Shown here: one piece after another, positions 20,510-32,017 of the stretch | Layout of the letters: every line of letters begins with the position of its first letter | Position numbering within the stretch: position 1 is the stretch's first letter | Assembly: GCA_018873245.2 (NCBI GenBank) | Contig: JAEMBT020000004.1 | Coordinates: 5,566,573-5,630,572 of the forward strand | Source: Archegozetes longisetosus | Taxonomy: Eukaryota; Arthropoda; Arachnida; Sarcoptiformes; Trhypochthoniidae | Direction of reading: 5' to 3' | Length of the DNA: 64,000 bases | The notes under the pieces: model-generated | What the model saw: only the letters and a program-made list of their open reading frames with translations | Told to the model about the DNA's origin: nothing | Databases searched by the model: none | Program-made: the position numbers and the translations under genes

Positions 20510-20698
20510 CACCATTTGCAATCTGTACAAAACTTCGACAATCTTGTATATTATTCAAGTTCTATCCAAAAATACTTTTGGTTGTGTTTTCAAAGAAATT
20601 TAATTGCCTTTAAGCTTAATATATTGTTATTAAGTCATTGCCAAATTTACATGAATTTTCTTTCTATTGTAATAAATATTAGAACTAATAAATAGCAT

Positions 20699-20725
20699 CA
20701 AATAATAATAATAATAATAATAATA
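20699..20725. repeat. (AAT)n microsatellite
   Basis: About nine uninterrupted AAT units in intergenic DNA. Confidence 0.9.
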
Positions 20726-21257
20726 CTGCTATGAACACACACTTCCAACCACTCATTTCTGAGTTGCACATCAATTAACAATTGATCTTGCTGCAACTGC
20801 TCTTCTTGCAATTTCTAGTCCACTAGCTTAATTAATCACACATTTCTTAACACAGCTCTATGTCTAATTCTCTAACTATTATTATACGTTAATCACACCT
20901 AACATTTGTAATATTTCAACTATCCTATTGACTTGTTTGCAGAGATTCTTATCTCAACTATTTCCTATTTAACACCTCTCACTTAACCTGACAATCTTTT
21001 AGTGTCAAACTTTGAGTCTCATAGTTTCCAAGTGATCACATTAACTTTAGTATTAGTTCTAATTGTTTGACAAATTCTTGTTGGAAAGACTGAAAGTTAA
21101 GCTGTAATATAACTAAATGTTTATATGTGCCAATTGGGCTCTTGTTATGTATAACTATCTAATGATTCGAGGAATGATATTTTGTATTTAAAAGATTAAA
21201 TGTTATAAACATATTAAAACCTTATGAGTTTAGAGCATTGAAAAATATATTTGTAAT

Positions 21258-21370
21258 AAATAAGGTTTAAATAAGGTTTAAATAAGGTTTAAATAAGGTT
21301 TAAATAAGGTTTAAATAAGGTTTAAATAAGGTTTCGATAATGTTTCAATAAGGTTTCAATAAGGTTTCAA
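21258..21370. repeat. 11-bp minisatellite (AAATAAGGTTT)
   Basis: About ten head-to-tail copies of an 11-bp unit. The first six or seven are near perfect; the later ones change to GTTTCAATAAG variants, so homogenisation runs from one side. It lies about 600 bp downstream of the astacin stop codon. Confidence 0.9.
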
Positions 21371-21839
21371 TCAAATATAATAGACTGGTATTTATGCTGA
21401 ACAATTTCAAAACACATAATAGCATCGAAAGTCTCTTAGACATCATACCATCTCTATGTTCAACTATTCTCTATTTGTTCATTGTTCAGGAGAAACTAAC
21501 AGATTTTCCAGCAATAAATAGATCCACACGTTGGAAAATCACTTTTCTCATTGTTCTCTTCTTTCTTAAACTAGTCGAGTGTTATTCAATGTAATGCTTG
21601 TATATAAGGATAAGTTTCAATTAAAATAGATGCTATTGAATAGATCAGCATTTGAATTGTTGTTACCATTAATGCATATTAAAGTTACTCAACATCAAAG
21701 TTAAGGGTGCAGTACTGTCTAACTCAACAATGTTATTAATAATTATCACCTGTACAAATTCACATGTAATAAAGTCAATCAATTTAAATAAACTTTAATT
21801 GCACAGTAAATTTTTTGAAATCTTTTTTCTAGCTTTTCA

Positions 21840-21845
21840 TTTATT
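21840..21845 (-). promoter_or_regulatory. Candidate poly(A) signal, astacin gene
   Basis: TTTATT on the plus strand is AATAAA on the minus strand, 121 bases beyond the stop codon at 21966-21968. Position and sequence fit a cleavage signal, but such hexamers are frequent in this AT-rich DNA. Confidence 0.4.
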
Positions 21846-21965
21846 TCGCTCTGTTTTTTGATCTTATCGTAATCACAATCGTTTTCTAAATAAACGCTAA
21901 CCTCACCTTACTTTACCTAACATTATCTTACCTAACCTTATCTAGCCTAACCTAATTCACTTTGT

Positions 21966-24900
21966 TTAGAGGATTCCGGGCACGAGTCCAAATATTTGCG
22001 ATTGTTCCTCCCATTCGCTTATTCTTGCTTCTTGTGGCTTCGAAGTTCTTACTTCTTGATTGTTCTCATCTTCAGATCGACCATTAGTTTGTGGAATGAA
22101 TCTAACGTTTGCCTTAAGACCTCTTCCTTTCATTTGGTCGTCAGCTATTATCAAGATTATAAAATCTGTTTTAGCCGATAGCATAACAGTTCCTGGTTTT
22201 ATTTGTTGACCACAATATCTAAAACGAAACAGTATTAAACTTTCATATGAAATGAGGTCAACCTATCTCGACGTACATACTGCCATTGTAAATATCAGCC
22301 GAATTTCTGATTTCTACGCTTTCAAACAAGCACTTTCCTTCAAGCCCTGGTTTTTCTGCTCCATCGTAAGGCTCGCTAAAACTGAAGTCATCAAAAGTAA
22401 CTTCAACGCGATGATTGATAGGGGCTCTTATCCAATAGCCACAACTTTCGTATTCTTGTTTTCTTATCGGATAATTAGGGGTAGAAATCGGGCCTAAAAA
22501 TCAATTGAATGATAATTTTCCAACAATATCATAAGACATAACGGCATAACAATGTTTAGCTTTGTTATCCTTTGTTTCAACTTATTGTACAATGCGATCA
22601 TTAATAATAAACTATTAACTGAGTTGATCACCTGCTAGCCATGATTTAGTATCATCTTTTTTTATCTCAACTCAAATCTTAGCCTCATTTGAGAAGTTGG
22701 TCTTTTGATGTTTCATATTGAAGTACAATATTGATTATATGCAACTCTCATTCTTGAGTTGTAATAGAAAAACACTCTAGTTGGTAAACGTCATATTCAA
22801 TTGCTTAAGAGTTAGAGAAAAACAAGAGATTACTATGATGTTAATGCTATATTTTTAGATTAATGGATCTGAGAGACCTAAATATAGTGAGATTTAGAGG
22901 TTATGCAATTTTTAGTTATAGTTTAATAGTGGAATATTATAGAAAAGTTTGTGTTGCAATATTGAACATAATGATCTAAAGTTGATTTTAAATTAATTTA
23001 TAAAATCAACTCTACATTCTTCTTAAGCTGAAAACACTATACCGATAATTACTCTTTCTTTCTATTTTATTATAAACACAACATTAACAAAATAAACTCA
23101 AGCTTAAGAAGCAGTGTTTCATTTGTTTATTTAGTGGTTCTTATTTATTTTGATACTTTTCTTTATTAGGCTTAATCTATTAATATGTGTTTATTACCAG
23201 TATTATCAAATAACCCGTTCATTCACTCAGCCAAACCTCTTTTCATCGTCTCTAACTAATAATTTAACGTTTCACTTAGCAAAAAACTTAAACCAACTCA
23301 AAACTACCTCAAATTTATCAAAATTTGCCAAATTCTAAGCCATAAATTATTTTTATGTTTATTAAATTTCATATACACTGAACCTTCTGATTTGTTTTAA
23401 GTAAACTCATAAATTTTGCAATTTCCAAAGAGAAAATTTATATAAAATGTTAATGTGATACCTTCGTTAGTAATGTTTCCACCACATTTCGGTTTACCAT
23501 AATATGAATTATCTCCAGCTGTTGAAAACTGACAGAGATCTCCATAGAAGCCTGAAAATAATGCACTTGTTCTAAGTTTCTCGATCAACATTTTCAGAGC
23601 TAATATTTCTAATACCTGCTGGACACAAGCAATAACAATACTCTCCATTCCCTCTATACGGTGATAGATATCCCTTATTCTGACATTTAGTAGTTCGATA
23701 ATTTGGACATTTTTCTTTTTTAAATAAAATATTCAGTTAATTTGATAGAGCCTCGCTTATGTTACTGAGTCCTAGTTGTATCTCTTAATCTTATCAATTT
23801 ATAAGAAGCCTTAGTCAAGTTCAGGATTCGTATTGAGATTCAGGTAAGCAACAAAATAGAGAGTTGAAATTATTTCACTTACCACTACATTTATATAAGA
23901 TATTGGTCAGCTTTATATCTAGAAAAAATCAAAAATAACAATCAAATCGATTGTGCTGACAATATTTCAAGAAAAAACTCAAGTTAAGCTCACGTTTGCT
24001 TTTATTTCATACAACAAATTATCGTCAGTAATACCTCTAAAGCTTAAGCAATCTTTTTCTTCATCAATAAGATATTGAAGCAAGGGATCTTTTGATACGA
24101 TAACGTTCTTCGAAAGTGGACTTTTACTGAAAGCCTATTAAAAACAAATTGGTTTTAAAATTTGAAAATCTGAACAAATGTGTAATCCAGACCCAAGCGG
24201 GATAATGCATTATTGAGCGGTAATCATATTCCACTTCTTCATTCCTTGTATCCTAAATAATAGCAAAATTGTAAGACAACAGAATCCTCATTCCTACTCA
24301 TTACCCTAATTTCAAACTGAACATCCATTCCAGGCTTTATATTGTCCCAGAGAATTTTCACGAACTTGTCTCTATCAGATCGGGCGTGTTCGTGATAGTA
24401 GCCAATAGAGTGTCCGATTTCATGTACAACTGTGTAAAACTTTATTCAAAGTCAGATCAAACAATCCATTTATTATGATTAAATTATATTCAGATCAATA
24501 TACTTTAGAACATCCTATTCCTAAACTGATATCTTGTCCTATTCCAATTTTCATTATTTTTCTTCCCACTGAAGACCAGCAGCTAATAAAACAATTGGTT
24601 GTTCAAACATAAGTAATCATTTGGATACAACTATACCCTGATGTATCGCTTCGAAAACGAATGTAATGAAGATCTAAGAGATCCTTTTCCTTAAATTTAA
24701 GGCAAGTATTTTCTTGCCAGTGACGCATCGCTTCAAGAATTATTTTCCTTTGTCCTTCAACTACAGCTTAAAATTTAATAACTAATTGTTAGCACTAAAA
24801 GTTAAATTTGATTTAAACTACATGTATCACACTCTTAGTCTATAGAAAACTAATTTGAATCAAATATTAAATTGAAACTACACTCTTATTTATCTAAAGC

Positions 24901-26201
24901 AATAGATAATTTAAGCATGAATGACAAAAAATCTAGCTTGAAAATTGCTTTTGTCAAACTCAATTCAAATAGTCAGTATGCATTCAAAAACATGATTTAA
25001 GTAATAGTGTTCTTACAATCGTGGAAAACGTAAGGAATCACACCATTAGGCCATAATTCTCCATCATCTCTAACTCCTTTCCTTTTTTCAGCATCTAATA
25101 CAATATCGCCCTCAGCTATAATACTTCCTGAAAGGAAATCATCATTTTCTCATTAAAATCCAAAGTATCCACGATATTCCTCCAAAACTCAAACAATGTA
25201 GGAATGATTAGCTTGAATTAGTATTCGAAGAATAAATCAAATTTTTCTGTTTAGAAAGCCTCTCAATAAATAACGATTAGTTATACGAAGTGACAATAGA
25301 TTTTGAAATCAGTTTATATCGCTTCACTCCGAGCTTTTAACTTCGAATAATCGTTTCAAATATTTTTTGTACTTGAAAGTATAGAACTTAACCTCTGGGG
25401 TTCTATTGAAAAAATGAACGCCTTAAGGATGAAAAAATGTCAAACAAATAGAAGCCCAGAGCTTGTTTTCATAACCGCTAAATTTATTGAATACTGTGTT
25501 TTGTCGTACAATCATTGTGCTAGTCCAAAACTAATCAGTTTCTTCTTCACTCTTCTGGCATCAATACCCATAGTCTAGTAATTTGTGTGACAAATGTAAG
25601 CTCAGGTATTCAATATAAGCTCACTTGACAGCAGTTAAGCTCCATACTTTCCAGTAATTCAATTTTGAGGTTTTGGATTCTCTCAATCTCTTCAATAGAT
25701 ATTTTAGTTATTTAGAGCTTTATATGAATTCTTAATTCTTTTTTTTCAAAAGAATTAAGATGAAAAAACTGTGAAACTGGTACTTTAGACGTTAGAATTA
25801 TTGAGATCTAGGAATTGATAAAATAATTGACTTACCATCAGGCGTTCTACTCTTAATTGCACCTGTCAAAACATCGATCTAATATGCAAAAATAAGTTAA
25901 ATTTAAATTCTATTCTTTTTAAACTTTATCTTAACTAACTTTTTCAGTTATATGTCATAAATAAGTTTTATATATACAGTAGGAAAGTAACTAAATAGAT
26001 AATTAATTAAATATGATAAGTTATCATTCAAATGTGTTTTATTACCAGAGAAAGCTTTCCAGGTTTGACTGAATCAACTAAATCCAATGGGTCTTCGAGA
26101 CTAATTAGATCTCTCAATAAATCACAATTAGTATTATCGATCGTTACATAAATATTCAAAATTACGAACAAGTACACTGTTTTGTGTGGAAAAAGTTCCA
26201 T
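21966..26201 (-). CDS. Secreted astacin-family zinc metalloprotease, EGF + CUB
   Basis: Thirteen exons, read from high to low: 26201-26046, 25878-25836, 25127-25017, 24766-24637, 24582-24504, 24439-24305, 24252-24193, 24134-23994, 23910-23883, 23714-23616, 23551-23462, 22493-22277, 22218-21966. Total 1542 bases, 513 residues. Order: signal peptide (1 to about 20), short prodomain with an aspartate-switch-like AEGD (71-74), and catalytic domain (about 86-290). Zinc site is HEIGHSIGYYHEH (H179, E180, H183, H189); Met-turn is SIMHY (M233, Y235). Cysteine pairs are in place (GCWSSVG; LGIGC). Then EGF-like (about 295-335), CUB (350-472) and a short polar tail. A second ATG at 26267 is in frame, but the chosen start puts the hydrophobic leader at the terminus. 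Astacins cleave extracellular or dietary proteins; the EGF-CUB form resembles hatching-enzyme-like and nematode NAS proteins. Several acceptors are AAG rather than YAG. The exon 12 donor is chosen as GTACGT to fit the frame. Confidence 0.92.
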
Positions 26202-28537
26202 TACGAATATGTGACCAGTCTCAACACAAATGTGCTTTGCCGTCTCTTCAATTTGTAAGGTATTCAATTTCTCTTTAAGTTTTAACTAACACTTTGTTTT
26301 TATTTACTATTCAATATAACATCAAAATATCAACTCTTTCAGTTAGTTTTCACACAGGAATCACAACTGATTAGTTCAAGTTTATTTAAGATTATGAGTT
26401 TATTTAGTGAAATATGATTTGTCGTGTACGAGTTTAGGAAATACATCAATTGTGATAATGCATGTGGTGTTTGAAATCAAATCAACAACATTACTAGTTT
26501 CAAAGTAGTCGTGTTTCGCTTCTCCAAAGCAAATCTCAATCCGAATTTAATTTACATCAAATTGTTTCGCTTAGTTTAAACTCAATAATCCAATAATTAG
26601 TACTGCTCAAACGACAAATGTCTTAAAAGTTAGATTCAATATTATTGAGGTGAGAGTTGAAAGCGAAATAAAATCAAAGACCAAATTTATTTTTCAAAAA
26701 CGACGCTAAACTTATGAATATTCACAGCTTTTTATTTGAAATGTATTTTTAGTTTGTTTAAATTGAAGATTTTGAACTTTAGAATAGTATATCTCATTGT
26801 ATTTTTTGTACTGAAAAAACACTTTTATTACTTTTTAAAAAACAATTTCGCACTCAATACTGTATCTATAGCTTAGTGAAAGTTCAACCAAAATCAAGTA
26901 GAGTTATAAGAAAGTAAAATAGAAGTACAATTTAAATTCAAAATTTTCTCAAAATTCAAATTGAAATACTACTGGAATAATAACCTTGGAAGCGAAACAT
27001 CGCTAGTTTAAAGCGTAACTATCAATTAGAGCGATAAGCTTTTTTAGATTTATTTTAAAATAAAGGTTTATTTAGATGCCCCATGTTTTAAGAATTTCAA
27101 ATTCAATAAACTCTTCAGGTTTAATAGTAGACGAGGACTTGAAATTATTTAATCAAATCTAGTCCAAATCATCCGCTTGAAAGTGCAATTTTAACCATTT
27201 AAAAATTTTTTAAATATAAAGATATAAAAAGAGTCAAGTTGACTGAATAACAAATTGATTTTATTAAAAATTAGATTTTGATCAAATCACCTATAATAAG
27301 ATAAATGATAGGCTCAGTTCAACTTGGACAGCACTCTTGTAGAATTAAGTGCTTTCTTGTATAGGTCGAAACTACTTTGTTTGCCTCAGTCTGAACTTTG
27401 AACTTGTTTGTTAACTGACGAGTCAGAAAAATGTACACCGAGTCCATTATTCGGTCTCTCCTAATGTGTTTTGAAAAAGTTTTGATAAGTCGTCTCTAAT
27501 ATTCTGTAGCACGAAATTCAGTGCGCAAGTATACCTTAAGAATATGCCTCAAGTTTTAATTTGAGTTCATATCTTTAAAAAAGTGTCTTACCTATTCTTA
27601 GTCTCGTCATCATTAAGTCTTCCAATTCTACGATCATTTTGATTTTGAGATACTTTGAATAGAGTATTGCAAAAAGTTGATAAAAATAGATTTAAAAAGC
27701 CTACTAAAGTAGTAGATTAAAAAAGTTAAAAAAAAGTTTTAAAAAGCTGAAGAGGTCGAAAAAAGTGAAATGAATGTAAGAAAAAGTTGAAATTCTTAAT
27801 TGGAATATGTCTACACATACATCTATATTTTCTAGGATAAAGGGTAAAAAAGTCGATAGAAAGCTAAAAAAGTGATTTTTAGTCATTCTTGACTTTATAC
27901 AATTTCTGTGGTTTTTAACATTTTAAGTCAGAAAAAGTGAGATGCAACGCTATAATTACGAACTTCTATCCAACATTAGAAATAGTTTTTTTTTCATATA
28001 ACAGCTATAAGAAGATTCTATTCAATGGATACATTACTTCTAAATTATGAGTATATTAAATTTTCAAATTATATACATTTTAAAGAATTATTTTCTGAAG
28101 ATTAATTGAAAATTACTCAATGGTAAAACATTAAAACGCAGTTTTCTCGAGTAAACAGTGTGCGATATTATAAGTAGGTTGACTTGTATATTATACCTGA
28201 CAACATCACAGTCTGACTAAGTACTGCGTTTAGTGCCACGTTTGCCATTAAGATATACCCAACAAAAATCATTTTAGTTTTACCGATTATTTAATAATCT
28301 CTCAAAGTTGACAACAATTGAATGAAAAATAATTGTAAGTATTGAGTAGGAATTGATTTGTTTGATTTTGAGTAATTTAGATAATAATTGTTAATGTAGA
28401 AATCAAGTCAGAGACATGTCAACAATTCATTGATTACATTCGTATTCAATTCATATTCAATTAATTGCAATACAAATACCACTCAAATACTGTTGAATTA
28501 TTATTTTATTTAATATTGTTGCTGATAAATAAGACAA
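26202..28537. other. Divergent intergenic region, astacin (-) / GORASP (+)
   Basis: About 2.3 kb of AT-rich DNA between two outward-facing start codons. It should hold both promoters. I saw no confident TATA box, no repeats of note and no coding frame with recognisable content. A/T-homopolymer-rich DNA with AAAAAGT-type runs lies at 27660-27870. Confidence 0.6.
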
Positions 28538-30265
28538 ATGGGTGGCAGTCAGAGCATTGAAGTTCCCGGCGGTGGTACCGAAGGATACCATGTCTTAAGG
28601 GTTTGTTAATTATTAATTGATTGATCTGTTATAAATGAACATTTAGTGAATTGTTTGACTACTATTGATCAGGTTCAGGACCACTCGCCTGGTTATAAGG
28701 CTGGACTTCAGGCATATTTTGATTTTATAATAGCAATTGGCAATACGAGGCTGGTATGAATGTTATTTATTATTAATAGATTAGTTGTTTGTTTAAGAAG
28801 GACCTCTATTTGCAATAGAATCAAGATAACGATGCTCTCAAAGAAATACTAAAAGCAAGTATTGATAAGCCTTTGAGAATGACTGTTTACAACAGCAAAA
28901 CTCAGTCTGTGCGTGAAGTCGAATTGACACCAAGTTCTAAATGGGGCGGTCAGGGCTTACTTGGAGTCAGCATTAGGTTCTGTTCCTTCGAAGGCGCCAA
29001 CGAGCATGTTTGGCATGTCCTCGAAGTCGAACCCAACTCTCCGGCACAAATCGCTGGACTTAAATCTGATGTCGACTATATAATAGGCGCCGATTCTGTT
29101 CTTCAAGAAGTTAGTCGTTTAGCCTTATATTCAAGATTTGTCTATTTTTTCAATTCATGATTTTCTTGTTTCAAACTTCACAGTGTCTTTCGTATTGTAT
29201 TTTATTAAATTTATTCCTCTTGATATTTAATAATATATTCCCAGAGTGAAGATCTCTTCAGTCTTATTGAAGCTCATGAGGGGAAGCCTCTCAAATTATT
29301 TGTATATAATTTAGTCACTGATTCATGCCGTGATGTGACGATTGTGCCGAACAGGTAATAATGATTTAATAATACATAATGCATTCACTGATTCATCAAA
29401 ATATCCTTTCGACAGTAATTGGGGCGGAGAAGGAAGTCTTGGATGTGGCATCGGTTATGGATATTTGCATAGAATTCCTTCGAGATCAGAAACAGAAGTG
29501 CAAAAGAGTACTTCTAATGTTCAGCAGCAACAAAGTCTACAACAAAGTGCTCCTTATAAGGAAACACAGTCGCCGTTGACGCAAATGCAACAGCAACAAC
29601 AGCAACATCAATATCAAGAGCGGAAGCCATACGAACTTCAACCACAGCCTCCACAACCGCCACCACAACAATACCAGCCTCAAGACTATCCAAGAGCAAC
29701 TTCTGTGGCTTCTCCGGTCGTAGTGCATGATCATAAGCATCAACAAGAAGTCTTCAATGCGAACGTTGATGTCTCTATTCCTCCGCCCTCAATCTCTTCG
29801 ATGTCTAGCACCTTAGCGAGTCTTAGTTTAGGTGAAAGCGGAGGTCAATATCAACCTAAGCCTACAGCAGTTCTGAGTAGTTCTACAACAACGACGTCCA
29901 GTGCGACTTATCCTATGCCCGCAACACTACCGGTCACCCAATTAGGAAGTCAGCCCTATGTATCAGAAAATACTAATCCTTACAGCGTTTCATACGCCTA
30001 CACACCGACAAACTACAATATGCCTGATGTGAATAGTGGTGTCAATACAGTCCCATCATTTGCATCACAATCGTTCACTACACCCATTACTCTTCCAGGA
30101 ATGCCTCCGCTCACTGTTAGCGCGACTTTACCAACTGATAAGTTTACTCTGCCTCTTGCTAACAGTCATCAATCGCATCTCTTCAATCCATCCAATATTC
30201 CCTCAAATCAATCGATCAATTACCAGTTAGATCCTACTAATCAGTCATATTCTCCTCAGATTTAA
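28538..30265 (+). CDS. GORASP: Golgi reassembly-stacking protein (GRASP55/65)
   Basis: Five exons: 28538-28600, 28673-28753, 28819-29109, 29245-29354, 29416-30265 (1395 bases, 464 residues). The protein tethers Golgi cisternae by forming oligomers between membranes and also takes part in unconventional secretion. The start MGGSQS has Gly2 for N-myristoylation, the membrane anchor of the family. Two atypical PDZ (GRASP) domains follow: about 15-105 with [10 protein letters not shown] and FDFI, and about 111-205 with [17 protein letters not shown] and [20 protein letters not shown]. These are close to the vertebrate sequences throughout. The rest (about 225-464) is a low-complexity tail rich in Q, P, S and T, with CAG/CAA runs at 29520-29690, matching the regulatory SPR region of the family in position but not in sequence. 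A single GRASP gene, as in other invertebrates, would cover both vertebrate paralogues. Introns are 61-135 bp. Confidence 0.96.
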
Positions 30266-30546
30266 GCTTTAAATATTTTAGTCTATATTGGAAATGTTTC
30301 AATTAAATCTAATAGTAATTATCTATGCTGTGTTTAAGCACCTGATTTTGTGACACACCGGCTGTACAGTCAAATAGAATCTATTAACTAAATCTATCTT
30401 TTTTCAGCATTCATGTTCAACTTTATTCAAAACTTCTTTTAAACAATTATTCAAAATTAGTAGTTTTGCTATTCCTCTTTTATTAATTCTGTGCTCTTAT
30501 TGTCAACGCAATTAAATTGAAATTAATATTATTTTGTATATTTAAG

Positions 30547-30552
30547 AATAAA
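30547..30552 (+). promoter_or_regulatory. Candidate poly(A) signal, GORASP
   Basis: The first exact AATAAA after the GORASP stop codon, about 280 bases downstream. Confidence 0.45.
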
Positions 30553-30592
30553 ACTTATTACAATCTCTTATTGTTTGAAAGTATTCGATTGT

Positions 30593-30598
30593 TTTATT
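30593..30598 (-). promoter_or_regulatory. Candidate poly(A) signal, TruB-like gene
   Basis: AATAAA on the minus strand, about 140 bases beyond the stop codon at 30739-30741. Confidence 0.4.
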
Positions 30599-30738
30599 TG
30601 TATTTTATTAAGATTTTCGATCACTCAAATTCTCAAATTTTTAGCAGACAGTCGGCTCAATGTTTGATCAATCAATTTGACTTACATTCTAGCAACTAAT
30701 ATTGGATAGGATTCGTAAAAAAAATCAACTATATAGAT

Positions 30739-31808
30739 TTATATTATTCTCCGATTGTCAGGCATTAACTCCTCGAATCTTTTCAAATCTTCAGCACACG
30801 TTTTTGTATATTTTTCAATAGCAGCGTAGATGTTATTTAAATGCAGTTCATGTTTCTGAAGACAATCCGCGACAGAAATGAGTCCCATTCTCTCCAAATG
30901 CAAATCAGTGACATGTGCACAACTTCCTAGTTTTATACTTAAATCACGGACTAATGCTCTACAAGAAAAATATCCGTCACTAATCACTTTTAATTTAACA
31001 ACTGGTGGATCAAAACTGATTAATTCAATGCTACGACAATCTCTAACTTTAGGAGTTGGCGATTCTTTCGCTATAGCTTTGACTGGTTTGAATATCGACT
31101 CCTTTTGTATTAACATGCTGTCAAATGGAATACTTGGAGGATTTATCTGTCCTTGGGTACCAATAAATGATTTCAGTGAATTCAATAACATGTCTTCAGT
31201 TATATGGTCTGTAAAGACAGAAAATTGATATTCAAATAAACAAATGATAACTCATTTAAAGGACTGAGAAGGCATAATTAAAAAGTTTACGAACCGTAAG
31301 GCATTTGGTTAGTGACCGGAGAATCATTGGTATAGTATTGCGTTTCTGTTCCTAACTTAAATGTTACCAACCGTTCCTTTAATCAAATATTATATGCAAT
31401 TATAACCAAATTTATGTCCAATTCTTTCTTAACTTACATGATCCCAAAATCTGGTCAAAAAAACAGATCTAATACTTTTATGGCCTAAACCAACACATAT
31501 GACTCCCGTAGCCAATGGTTCGGTAAATTTCGGCATTAAGTTCACTATTTCTTTCATGCCATGTGAACCGAATTGAGCGCGACTTTCTTTATTAATAGCA
31601 ATATTAATAGTTGTTATTAACAATGCATTTATTCATATATATATAATCATATGATTTAGACACTCATAACCACTATACCATTATGGAGAGTCAGTCTAAT
31701 CCATGTTTTATAGTCATCCATATTAATGCCCCTTTCTTTTAATACCGCAAAAATTCCGTTCATGTAAGGCTTTTTGAGATTTAAAAGTTTCACTCCGTTT
31801 GAAGTCAT
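30739..31808 (-). CDS. TruB-family pseudouridine synthase homologue, catalytic Asp lost
   Basis: Four exons, high to low: 31808-31679, 31586-31438, 31376-31295, 31208-30739 (831 bases, 276 residues). The fold is that of TruB/TRUB enzymes, which make Psi55 in tRNA and Psi in mitochondrial or other mRNA. Recognisable parts are GIFAVLKERG (KPxG region), PLATGVICVGLG (after the active site), the FKLGTET strand, HITED...LKSFIG, and near the C-terminus a segment ending CRALVRDLSIKLGSCAHV. The invariant aspartate of the G-T-L-D-P motif is Glu (FTEPLATG, Glu66, codon 31519-31521). The GHGGTLD context is also gone, and the tyrosine before the LG of the next strand is absent. The Arg of the RxLVRDLG motif is kept. 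It therefore looks like an RNA-binding protein without isomerase activity. The rest of the frame is intact, so it is not an obvious pseudogene. TRUB1 and TRUB2 origin cannot be told apart with certainty. Two acceptors are of AAAG type. Confidence 0.82.
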
Positions 31809-31958
31809 GTTTTCTTTTGCTTGGTTTCAAATTTATACAAAAATTATGTTCTCATAATATGCAACAATTCTATAAAAGTTAGCGCACTTTTATTTTTAAT
31901 CAGATAATTTTCAAAAATAAATTATTACAGTGTCATTCATTACTAATTAAACATATTG

Positions 31959-31964
31959 TTTATT
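31959..31964 (-). promoter_or_regulatory. Candidate poly(A) signal, LSM5
   Basis: AATAAA on the minus strand, 54 bases beyond the LSM5 stop codon and about 150 bases upstream of the TruB-like start codon. The two tandem genes are tightly packed. Confidence 0.5.
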
Positions 31965-32017
31965 GAAATTTTAACAAATAAAAAAGCGATTAATGAAATC
32001 AATGATTCGATGATAAT

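Larger units (their letters stand above)
18900..21965. other. Intergenic DNA with several tandem repeats
   Basis: Tail-to-tail spacer between the esterase (+) and the astacin gene (-). Open frames of 60-70 codons have no recognisable content. It holds a 34-bp duplication, an AAT microsatellite, an 11-bp minisatellite and a degenerate CCTAAC-rich stretch at about 21897-21956. Confidence 0.7.
30266..30738. other. Convergent 3' spacer, GORASP / TruB-like
   Basis: 473 bases between the two stop codons. It holds an AATAAA on the plus strand (30547-30552) for GORASP and an AATAAA on the minus strand (plus TTTATT, 30593-30598) for the TruB-like gene. Cleavage 10-30 bases beyond each would make the two 3' ends meet or overlap. 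No other content seen. Confidence 0.6.

Noticed and set aside
21897-21956. CCTAAC-rich stretch, resembling arthropod telomere repeats (TTAGG)
   Set aside because: Units are irregular in length and sequence and too few; ordinary low-complexity DNA explains it.
22254-22276. Donors GTATGT and GTTGAC at the end of the large CUB exon
   Set aside because: Both are out of phase with the next exon, which must begin with the YCG motif; GTACGT at 22271-22276 is the only one giving the CUB frame.
24421-24430. CACAG acceptor just inside astacin exon 6
   Set aside because: It has a better consensus than AAAG but shifts the frame and loses the conserved FYTVVHE; the upstream site keeps the family spacing from Cys to HExxH.
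29514-29746. Antisense frames rich in Leu, Val and Trp
   Set aside because: They are the reverse reading of CAG/CAA/CCA repeats in the GORASP tail.
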